Source: Pseudomonadota bacterium (GTDB lineage Bacteria > Desulfobacterota > Anaeroferrophillalia > Anaeroferrophillales > Anaeroferrophillaceae). From it: DNA of 15,358 nucleotides. The stretch is from contig DQWO01000281.1 in NCBI GenBank assembly GCA_011042595.1, positions 1 through 15,358 of the forward strand, written 5' to 3'. Positions within the stretch are counted from its first letter, which is position 1, and each line of letters starts with the position of its first letter. Position numbers and translations under genes: made by a program. The notes below the pieces were generated by a model. The model was not told the origin of the DNA. It saw nothing but the letters and a program-made list of their open reading frames with translations, and searched no databases. Of this stretch, positions 1 through 7,224 are shown one piece after another.

Positions 1-2
1 CT

Positions 3-56
3 GATGATGTGCTGGAAATTAAGGATATTACCGAAATTATCAGCGATATTCTTTAA
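3..56 (+). CDS. C-terminal end of an upstream gene, possibly HdrD-like bamD (partial)
   Basis: Only 17 codons and a TAA stop are visible, in the frame starting at base 3; the peptide ends in ...KDITEIISDIL. The other two forward frames read poorly or stop at once. An acidic, aliphatic helix of the type DITEI-x-x-x-L is a common ending for HdrD/CCG-domain iron-sulfur proteins. In characterised bam clusters bamD, an HdrD-like gene, lies just before bamE, so position and ending agree. The identification is an inference from very little sequence; that a gene ends here is likelier than its name. Confidence 0.45.
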   Translation, partial: DDVLEIKDITEIISDIL

Positions 57-70
57 GTGAACCACAGGCT

Positions 71-96
71 GGGGACAGATCTTTAGCTCTGTCCCC
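71..96. repeat. REP-like palindrome, copy 1
   Basis: GGGGACAGA (71-79) and TCTGTCCCC (88-96) form a perfect 9-bp inverted repeat around an 8-base loop. The same 10-base arm GGGGACAGAT occurs at 14754-14763 in a second palindrome. No T-run follows, so it is a poor intrinsic terminator. Palindromes ending in TGTCCCC are typical of dispersed REP-type elements mobilised by RAYT transposases in proteobacteria; that link is family knowledge, and no RAYT gene is in the window. This copy sits in the 125-base gap before the HdrA-like gene, inside a likely operon. Confidence 0.65.
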
Positions 97-181
97 TTCG
101 AAGAGGGCGAAGCAAAGTTCGCGTTGCTCGCTGTTGGTTAAATCCAATTCCGATCCAATTATTGTGATGAGGAGATAGAAC

Positions 182-3100
182 GTGGGAAACGAAGTATTGC
201 CAACCGAAATAATTCAACAATCTTTCCAAAGTCCTGGACAAGGTAGTTTTGGTGACGTGATGGTTGTTGGTGGAGGGGTCAGCGGGATTCAAGCTTCACT
301 TGATCTTGCTACGGCCGGTTTTAAGGTCTACCTGGTTGAGAAAGGGCCGAGTATCGGCGGTCATATGGCTCAACTGGATAAGACCTTTCCCACCAATGAC
401 TGCTCGATGTGAATACTCTCACCTAAACTGGTCGAGGTCGGCCGGCATCCGAATATTGAGGTTCTGACTTTTACTGAAGTTGGCGCTGTGGAGGGGCAGG
501 AAGGGAACTTTACCGTAACCTTGAAAAAGAAGCCTCGATACATTATCGAGGACAAATGTACTGGTTGTGGTACCTGTGTCGAGTACTGTCCGGTGGAATA
601 TCCTGATCCATTCAATCAGGATATATCAGAGAATAAAGCCGTCCACGTTTATTTCTCCCAGGCAATTCCCCTGGTCTCCTATATTGATCAAGAGAGTTGT
701 CTTTACCTGAAAGAGGACAAATGTGATATCTGCCGGGGCGTCTGTCAGGCTGATGCCATAGATTTTAACCAGACGACTGAGAAGGTTGACATCAATGTCG
801 GGGCGATAATTCTCTCCTGCGGCATTGAGCCCTTTGATCCCAGTATCAACGGTGAATACGGCTACGGGAAGCTGCAGAACGTTGTCACCAGTATGGATTA
901 TGAACGGCTGTTGTCCTCTACCGGTCCTTACGAGGGTCAGGTCCTGCGGGCTTCCGATAAAAAGCATCCAGAAAAAATTGCCTGGATTCAATGCGTTGGC
1001 TCACGTCGGGTTACCGAGGGTGAAAACAGCTATTGTTCAGGGGTGTGTTGTACCTATACCCAGAAGCAGGTGATCCTGACCAAAGATCACTATGCCGATA
1101 CCGAGTGCACCATATTCCATAACGATATTCGTTCCTTCGGTAAGGATTTTGAGCGCTATTTCCAACGAGCGGAACAACTTCCCGGGGTTCAGTTTATAAG
1201 AAGTTATGTTTCAATTGATCGAGAAAACCCCGAAAACAAGAATGTCGTTATCAGGTATTCTACTTTTGATGATGGGGTCAAAGAGGAAGAGTTCGACATG
1301 GTCGTTCTCTCCGTTGGCTTGAATGCTCCGGCTGAATTCAGGGAAGTGGCGGACACGTTTGGTATTGAGCTTAATGCTCACGGATTCAATAAGGAAATTC
1401 ATGATAATCCTTTAGGAACCAACCGGCCCGGGATTTTCGTCAGCGGCGCCTTTCAGGGTCCTACGGATATCCCCGAGTCGGTTTTTAGTGCCAGCGGTGC
1501 CGGCGCCCAATGTGGTGAACTTTTAGACTACCGGCGCGGTAAACTGGCCCGGGAAAGGATCTATCCACCGGAAAGGGATGTCTCCGGGGAGGAACCGCGA
1601 ATAGGCGTCTTTGTCTGCCATTGCGGCGCCAATATCTCAAGCGTGGTCAATGTTCCTTCGGCAGTTGAATATGCCTTGAGCTTACCCAATGTTGTCTACG
1701 CCCAGGAACAGCTCTTTTCCTGTGCGACTAATTCAGCCCAGGAAATAACCGATCTGGCCAGAGAAAAAGGGCTTAATCGAGTGATTATCGCCGCTTGCTC
1801 TCCCAGAACCCTGGAACCTTTGTTTCGGGATACCCTGCGGGAAGCGGGACTTAATCAATATTACTGTGAGATGGCCAATATCAGGGAACATTGCTCCTGG
1901 GTTCATGCCAAGCAAAAGGATGAGGCCACCCAGAAGGCAAAGGATATTATCCGGATGTCAGTAGCCCGGACCAGCCATCTTGAACCGTTGCAGGAGTTTG
2001 ATCTGCCGGTAGACAAGACAGCCCTGATAGTTGGAGGCGGTATTGCCGGCATGACCTGTGCCCTCTCCATCGCCAACCAGGGACATGAAGTCCAGCTGCT
2101 GGAAAAGGATAAAGATTTAGGTGGCATGGCGCGCCGGATCCCCACCACTCTGGAAGGAATGGATGTCCAGACATATCTGGCTGATCTGATCCGGAAGGTT
2201 TATAAAAATCCTCTGATCCATATATCTCATGAAGCAGAAATCACCAATGTTTCCGGTTATGTGGGGAACTTTATCACTACCGTGAAGACCGAAGGTCTGG
2301 TTAAAGAAATAAAACATGGGGTAACGGTCATTGCTACCGGAGCTGATGTCTATCAACCTGATGAATACCTGTATGGGGAAAATGATCAGGTACTCACCCA
2401 TCTTGAACTGGGAGAACAGATTGCCAAGGGGGAAGAGCGGATTGTTAATGCCGAGAGCCTGGTGATGATCCAATGTGTCGGCTGCCGGAACGAAGACCGG
2501 AATTACTGCAGTCGGGTCTGTTGTAGCCATGCCATCAAGAATGCCTTGAAGCTGAAAAAAATAAACCCGGAGATGTCCATCTCTATTCTTTTTCGGGATA
2601 TGCGGACCTATGGCTTAAGAGAGGATTATTACCGCGAAGCGGCTGAGAAAGATATAAAGTTTATCCGCTATGAGCCGGAAGATAAACCTGTGGTTGAAGC
2701 GGTACAGTCGGGTGGTAAATCAGTTTTAAGAGTGAGTGTTCCGGATCCAGTGTTAGGTAAACGACTTGAGTTGGATGTTGATATTATCTCTCTCGCTGCC
2801 GCTGTCGTTCCCTCCTCTACTACCAATGATATTGCCGGATTATTCAAGGTAACTTTGAGCCCGGATGGTTTTTTCAAAGAAGCCCATGTCAAATTAAAAC
2901 CGGTGGAGTTTGCTGCCGATGGCGTGTATCTTTGTGGAGCGGCTCACTATCCCAAGCATATACAGGAAACGATCAACCAGGCTTATGGTGCCGCCGGTCG
3001 GGCTTTAACTTTGCTCTCACACGAGACCGTCACCGCCTCAGGCTCGGTTTGCGAGGTAAAAGAGGACGACTGTATATCGTGTGGAGCCTGTATTACCGCC

Positions 3101-3313
3101 TGCACCTACGAAGCGATAGAATTTGTGGAAACGGCAAAAGGCAGGAAGGCCCGGGTTAATCCGGTTCTCTGTAAGGGTGATGGTCTCTGCAATGCCAAGT
3201 GCCCGACAAATGCCATTGTCTTAAAGCACTTTACCAATGAAGAGCTTATGAGCCAGATTGACGCGGCGGTTGTGAAAGAAAAAATTATACAACAAATTGA
3301 TGCAGCAGTTTAA
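182..3313 (+). CDS. bamE: Selenocysteine-containing HdrA-like electron-transfer subunit (BamE type), two fused HdrA-like halves
   Basis: This is an HdrA-family flavin/iron-sulfur protein, expected in the cytosolic class II benzoyl-CoA reductase complex, where the BamE family handles electron transfer and possibly bifurcation. It starts at GTG 182, with GAGGAG at 169-174 and 7 bases of spacing, and is 1043 residues with codon 77 (TGA, 410-412) read as selenocysteine. The reading frame continues unbroken across that TGA, and the flanking motif NDCSM-U-ILSPK has Cys at this place in other HdrA proteins. Domains: FAD Rossmann motif GGG at 30-32; ferredoxin cysteines 126/129/132/136 and 173/181/184/188; C271 with YCSGVCC 284-290; second Rossmann motif GGG 618-620; a second IQCVGCR...YCSRVCC block (C765-C781); C-terminal clusters C964/967/970/974 and C997/1003/1007. 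In the last cluster Asp1000 replaces the usual second Cys. The next gene starts 16 bases downstream. Family assignment is firm; membership of the Bam complex is inferred from neighbours. Confidence 0.9.
410..445 (+). promoter_or_regulatory. UGA selenocysteine codon and candidate bacterial SECIS in the HdrA-like gene
   Basis: TGA 410-412 is followed 15 bases later by a hairpin: CTGGTC (428-433) pairs with GGCCGG (440-445) in six pairs including two G-U pairs. The six-base apical loop is GAGGTC (434-439). The G-G-T-C in the loop resembles the AGGUCU loop of the Escherichia coli fdhF SECIS, and the loop guanines lie about 24 bases past the UGA, inside the usual bacterial window. Pairing was worked out by eye; no folding energy was computed. 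Confidence 0.78.
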
Positions 3314-3329
3314 GCGTGGGAGAGAACGA

Positions 3330-4097
3330 ATGAGTACAGACCTTGAATTCAAGCCAAAAATTATTGGTTTCTTGTGCCACTGGTGAGCATACGGGGCGGC
3401 TGACCTGGCTGGAGTTTCCAGACTACAATATACAACTGAGATCAGGTTTGTTCGGGTTATGTGTTCCGGCAGGGTTGACCTGGAATTTATCCTCAAAGCT
3501 TTCCTGAATGGAGAAGACGGGGTATTGGTTGGCGGTTGCCAGCTGGGTGAATGCAACTATACGACCCAGGGAAATTTTGATGCCTTAAGCACGGTGCGTA
3601 TCTGTAAGAAGATCATGGAACATATCGGCCTGAACCCGGAAAGATTGAGAATCCAGTTTATGTCCAGTAGCGATGGAGCGCTATTGGCAGAAACTACTGA
3701 TGATTTTACCAGGGAGATTAAGGCATTGGGTCCGCTTGGCAAGGCCGAGGGTCTTGACCTGGAAGCATTGAAGCTGAAACTTGAAGCTGTGAGAAAATTG
3801 GTTCCCTACATTAAGCTGGTGGAGAGGGAGAGGCTGAGAGTGCCGGTTAAATCGGCAGAGGAGTATGACAAATTTTTTGACAGTGATGATACCAACCGCT
3901 TGATTGATGAGTTGATTAACGAAAAGTTGTCAATCAGTGAAATGATGTTGCTTCTCAATGAGAGTCCCCTTTCAACTGGTGAAATCTCTAAAATCCTGGA
4001 CCTCGAGCCGTCTGAAGTAGCAAAACATATCAGTGATTCATCGAAACAGGGGTTGATCAAGTACGACGAAAACGGGAAATGCTATGTTCTTGCCTAG
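3330..4097 (+). CDS. bamF: Selenocysteine-containing MvhD-like iron-sulfur subunit (BamF type) with C-terminal winged-helix-like extension
   Basis: MvhD proteins carry a [2Fe-2S] cluster that passes electrons to HdrA. The start is ATG 3330, behind a GGGAGAG-type ribosome site and 16 bases after the HdrA-like stop. Length is 255 residues if codon 19 (TGA, 3384-3386) is read as selenocysteine. The N-terminus reads GFLCHWU-AYGAADLAGVSR, where MvhD normally has C-x-W-C, and the frame continues into the family motif VMCSGRVD (C45) and GGCQLGEC (C70, C75). Candidate ligands are therefore C16/U19/C45/C70/C75. The protein is much longer than the ~140-residue archaeal MvhD: residues 100-180 look helical, and about 195-255 resemble a winged-helix fold (LSTGEISKILDL...HISDSSKQGLIKYD). 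Sec-containing MvhD/VhuD proteins are known in methanococci. The BamF assignment rests on gene order. Confidence 0.88.
3384..3421 (+). promoter_or_regulatory. UGA selenocysteine codon and candidate bacterial SECIS in the MvhD-like gene
   Basis: TGA 3384-3386 is followed by CTGGA (3409-3413) pairing with TCCAG (3417-3421), a perfect 5-bp stem with apical loop GTT (3414-3416). The loop G is 28 bases past the UGA, within the range known for bacterial SECIS elements, and a GU in the loop fits the consensus. The stem is short, so this is less convincing on its own than the hairpin in the HdrA-like gene. The conserved Cys position and intact downstream frame carry most of the weight. Confidence 0.68.
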
Positions 4098-4134
4098 TAA
4101 TACCAGGGCAGCGGATTAGGGGAAGAAAAAGATT

Positions 4135-4599
4135 ATGTCAGCAGTTATGGATAACGAAAGAATCGATCAGATTGTTGCTAAACATGATGGCGAACCCAGT
4201 TCACTGATCCAGGTATTACTGGAAATTCAGAGTGAACATCATTGGCTCCCGATGGATGTATTAAAGCGGGTCAGCCAGAAATTGCAGGTTCCCATGACCC
4301 GGATACAACATATTGCCACCTTTTATAAGGCCTTCAGTTTAGTTCCTAAAGGGAGCCATGAAATTCATATTTGTGTGGGAACTGCCTGTCATGTACGAGG
4401 GGCGCAGCGTGTTCTTGATATGGTCGAGGATATGACCGGCATTAAACCCGGTGAAACAGATCTGGATTTGAAATTCAGTCTGGAAACGGTTAACTGCCTC
4501 GGCTGCTGTGCTCTGGGGCCGGTGATGGAAATTGACGGAAAGACGCACGGTAAGATGACGCCGGCTGAAACCGCGGACGTATTAAAAAATTACAATTAG
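4135..4599 (+). CDS. bamG: NuoE-like [2Fe-2S] subunit (BamG type)
   Basis: A thioredoxin-like [2Fe-2S] protein of the NuoE/HoxE family, 154 residues, the usual length. The cluster ligands are visible as C80-x4-C85 (ICVGTAC) and C121-x3-C125 (NCLGCC). An N-terminal helical bundle (IDQIVAKHDG...LLEIQSEHHWLP...ATFYKAF) is standard. The start is ATG 4135, with a purine-rich GGGGAAG stretch 15-20 bases upstream; a second ATG four codons in (4147) is possible. It lies 37 bases after the MvhD-like gene and 9 bases before the NuoF-like gene, so the three are almost surely co-transcribed. In characterised bam clusters the NuoE-like member is BamG, part of the pyridine-nucleotide- or ferredoxin-linked electron input module. 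The family is certain; the symbol follows from context. Confidence 0.92.
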   Translation: MSAVMDNERIDQIVAKHDGEPSSLIQVLLEIQSEHHWLPMDVLKRVSQKLQVPMTRIQHIATFYKAFSLVPKGSHEIHICVGTACHVRGAQRVLDMVEDMTGIKPGETDLDLKFSLETVNCLGCCALGPVMEIDGKTHGKMTPAETADVLKNYN

Positions 4600-4608
4600 G
4601 ATAAGGTT

Positions 4609-6537
4609 ATGTCGCGATTAAATTCGCCCGCTGAACTGGAAGAGTTCAGGCAGGGCATCCTGTCAAAAAGAGACCCCGATAAACCTTGCATCACCCTTTG
4701 TACCGGTTCCGCCTGTCTGGCTTCCGGCAGTGCCGGGGTGGCTGAAGCGATCGAAGCGGAGATCGAAAAGCAGGGTTTGCAAGGTCAGGTAGAGATCAGG
4801 AAAACCGGCTGTCACGGTTTTTGCGAGCGGGGGCCGATTATCGTCAAAAATCCTGAAGGGATTTGCTATTTTCAGATAGAACCCGGGGATGTTCCGGAAA
4901 TTTTTTCTGAAACCGTTAAGGAAAAAAAGATTGTTGAGCGCTTGCTTTACAGTGATCCTGACAGCGGTGAAAAGATTGTTCATGAAGATGAAATTCCTTT
5001 CTACAAAAACCAGGAACGGCTGGTTTTCGGCTCCAATGGCAGCATTGATCCCAAGAGTATCGAAGACTACCTGGCAATTGGTGGTTATGGCGCCCTGGCC
5101 AAGGCGCTTGTCGGGATGAGTTCTGAGGAGGTCCTGGAGGAGGTCAAAAAATCCAATCTCAGGGGCCGGGGCGGTGGTGGCTTCCCCGCCGGCATCAAGT
5201 GGGAAGGTTCCCGGAACGCTCCCGGAGATATAAAGTATGTCATTGTCAATGCTGACGAAGGTGACCCGGGAGCCTACATGGACCGGAGTCTGCTTGAAGG
5301 TAATCCCCATGCGATTCTTGAGGGATTGACCATCGGTGCCTATGCCATCGGGGCCTGCGAGGGGTATATCTATGTACGTCAGGAGTATCCCCTGGCAGTG
5401 GAAAATGTGATGCTGGCGATCAAGCAGGCCGAGGAGCTGGGTTTCCTTGGTGAAAATATCCTGGGTTCGGGTTTTAATTTTAAGGTTATCGTGCACCAGG
5501 GAGCCGGGGCCTTTGTCTGCGGTGAATCAACCGCCCTGATGACGGCATTGGAAGGCCGGGTGGGTGAGCCCCGTCCCAAATATATTCGTTCCAACATCAA
5601 AGGTTTGTGGAATCGCCCCAGTGTGCTCAACAATGTCGAGACCTGGGCTAATGTTCCCCTGATTATCAGTAAGGGAGCGGAATGGTTTACCCAGTTTGGC
5701 ACCGAAGGGAGCAAGGGAACGAAGATTTTCTCCCTGGTCGGCAAGATTACCAATACCGGGCTGGTGGAAGTGCCGATGGGGATGACTTTGAGGGATATTA
5801 TTTTCAAGATCGGTGGTGGTATTCCCGGTGGTAAGAAATTCAAAGCGGTGCAGACCGGGGGGCCTTCCGGTGGTTGCATCCCCGAGGAGTTACTGGATCT
5901 GGAAGTTGGTTTTGATGAGCTCTCCAAGGCCGGTTCGATGATGGGGTCAGGCGGGATGATTGTCCTGGATGAAGATACCTGCATGGTCGATGTGGCCAGG
6001 TATTTCATGGCCTTTCTCGCTGATGAATCCTGCGGTAAATGTGTTCCCTGCCGTGAAGGTCTGCGGCAGATGCTCAAGATCCTCACCAATATCACCGAGG
6101 GCAGGGGGAAAGAGGGAGATATCGAACTGTTGGAGGAACTTTCCGAGACTGCCAAGGAGGCCGCTCTCTGCGCCCTGGGTCAAAGTGCCCCCAACCCGTT
6201 TTTGAGCACCCTGCGTTATTTCCGGGATGAGTATGAAGCGCATATCAAGGAAAAACGCTGTCCGGCCCTCTCCTGCAAAGAGCTGATTGCTTACTACATC
6301 GATCCGGATAAGTGTCAGGCCTGTGGGCGCTGTCTCAAGAATTGTCCGGCTGAGGCGATTATCGGCGGCAAGAAAAAAATCCATATCATTGATCAGGAAA
6401 AATGTACCAAGTGTGGAACCTGTTTTGAAGTTTGCCCGGCAAAATTTGCTGCCGTGACCAAAATTTCCGGTGTGCCGGTGCCACCTCCGGTCCCTGAAGA
6501 AGAGAGAACTGTAATCAAAAAGAGTAAAAAACAATGA
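4609..6537 (+). CDS. bamH: NuoF-like flavin/iron-sulfur subunit with extra ferredoxin domains (BamH type)
   Basis: A 642-residue soluble NuoF/HoxF-type diaphorase subunit, longer than classical NuoF (~430-450) because of added domains at both ends. Order: N-terminal thioredoxin-like [2Fe-2S] domain (C31, C36, C68, C72); FMN/NADH-binding core with GRGGGGFPAG from about residue 185 and NADEGDPGAYMDR from about 214; an SLBB-like segment; the [4Fe-4S] site C475/C478/C481 with C521; and a C-terminal 2x[4Fe-4S] ferredoxin (C569/572/575/579 and C599/602/605/609). All expected ligands are present. The start is ATG 4609 behind GGATAAGG. The stop overlaps the next start (ATGA at 6534-6537), suggesting translational coupling. 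The likely role is moving electrons between NAD(H) and the HdrA-like hub of the ring-reductase complex; donor and direction cannot be told from sequence. Confidence 0.93.
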   Translation: MSRLNSPAELEEFRQGILSKRDPDKPCITLCTGSACLASGSAGVAEAIEAEIEKQGLQGQVEIRKTGCHGFCERGPIIVKNPEGICYFQIEPGDVPEIFSETVKEKKIVERLLYSDPDSGEKIVHEDEIPFYKNQERLVFGSNGSIDPKSIEDYLAIGGYGALAKALVGMSSEEVLEEVKKSNLRGRGGGGFPAGIKWEGSRNAPGDIKYVIVNADEGDPGAYMDRSLLEGNPHAILEGLTIGAYAIGACEGYIYVRQEYPLAVENVMLAIKQAEELGFLGENILGSGFNFKVIVHQGAGAFVCGESTALMTALEGRVGEPRPKYIRSNIKGLWNRPSVLNNVETWANVPLIISKGAEWFTQFGTEGSKGTKIFSLVGKITNTGLVEVPMGMTLRDIIFKIGGGIPGGKKFKAVQTGGPSGGCIPEELLDLEVGFDELSKAGSMMGSGGMIVLDEDTCMVDVARYFMAFLADESCGKCVPCREGLRQMLKILTNITEGRGKEGDIELLEELSETAKEAALCALGQSAPNPFLSTLRYFRDEYEAHIKEKRCPALSCKELIAYYIDPDKCQACGRCLKNCPAEAIIGGKKKIHIIDQEKCTKCGTCFEVCPAKFAAVTKISGVPVPPPVPEEERTVIKKSKKQ

Positions 6538-7145
6538 GTGAAATACTTTTGGAAATTGACGGAAAAGAAGTTAAAGCAACAGCCGGGATGACCATTCTTG
6601 AGGCAGCCCAAAGCGTGGGGATCTCGATTCCGACACTTTGCCACCATGAAAAACTGGAGCCTTTCGGTGGTTGTCGGCTCTGTACAGTGGAAGTGGAGGT
6701 TCGCGGCCGGACCAGGCTGGTTGTTTCCTGCGTCTATCCGGTGGAAGATGGCCTGGTGGTAAGAACCAGAACGGAGAAGGTGGAGAGAATCAGGAAAACG
6801 ATTCTCGAATTGTTGCTGGCCCATGCCCCGGACTCTTTTGTTCTGCAGGATCTGGCCCGAGAATATGGTGCGGACCGGGATCGCTACGAAAAAGAGGCCT
6901 CTTTCTGTATTCACTGTGGTCTGTGTGTCAGATACTGTGCCGAGGTCAAGAAAAAACATGCTGTCGGCTTTATCGACCGGGGAAGCAAAAAAGAGATCTG
7001 TTTCATCCCGGAAATAGCCGCTGAAGAATGCTGGGACTGTAAAGAATGTTTTCCCCTCTGTCCAACCGAGGCCCTGCAGGCAGCTTTTGTGTTGACTCTG
7101 GCGCTGACTTCTCCCCCACCGGTTGCCGATAAAACAGGTTCATAG
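6534..7145 (+). CDS. bamI: Short NuoG-like iron-sulfur subunit (BamI type)
   Basis: A 203-residue protein matching only the N-terminal part of NuoG; the large molybdopterin-like domain of complex I NuoG is absent. It has a plant-type [2Fe-2S] domain (C36, C47, C50, C66), then a [4Fe-4S] site C125/C128/C131/C135 (CIHCGLCVRYC) and another C166/C169/C172/C176 (CWDCKECFPLC). The tail after residue 180 is hydrophobic then proline-rich, without ligands. It overlaps the NuoF-like stop by four bases, so it is translationally coupled and last of the block. Short NuoG-like partners of NuoE/NuoF-like proteins are typical of NAD-linked bifurcating complexes and of BamI. Truncation relative to complex I is a family trait here, not a sign of decay. 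Confidence 0.88.
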   Translation: MSEILLEIDGKEVKATAGMTILEAAQSVGISIPTLCHHEKLEPFGGCRLCTVEVEVRGRTRLVVSCVYPVEDGLVVRTRTEKVERIRKTILELLLAHAPDSFVLQDLAREYGADRDRYEKEASFCIHCGLCVRYCAEVKKKHAVGFIDRGSKKEICFIPEIAAEECWDCKECFPLCPTEALQAAFVLTLALTSPPPVADKTGS

Positions 7146-7186
7146 GATTGTCAAGGGAGCCGGGAAAAGAATAAGGAAGAAAACCA

Positions 7187-7216
7187 GGGTCACATCTTAA
7201 CAGGTGTGACCCTTTT
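7187..7216 (+). terminator. Hairpin with short T-run after the bamI-like gene (terminator or attenuator)
   Basis: GGGTCACATC (7187-7196) pairs with GGTGTGACCC (7203-7212), ten pairs including one T-G, with a 6-base loop and four Ts following. The T-run is short, so efficiency may be partial. The structure ends only 8 bases before the annotated mpl start, so it either ends the upstream operon just before mpl or acts as a leader attenuator for mpl. Confidence 0.62.
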
Positions 7217-7224
7217 GATGCACG

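Noticed and set aside
410-412. Nonsense mutation making the HdrA-like gene a pseudogene
   Set aside because: The frame is otherwise intact for 1043 codons, the TGA falls at a known Cys/Sec site, a SECIS-like hairpin follows, and the next gene shows the same pattern.
3459-4097. MvhD-like gene starting at ATG 3459
   Set aside because: This start would drop C16, U19 and the conserved AYGAADLAGVSR segment that is clearly coded upstream in the same frame; no good ribosome site precedes it.
4663-5496. 277-codon open frame on the minus strand
   Set aside because: It is antisense to the NuoF-like gene, with no recognisable domain.
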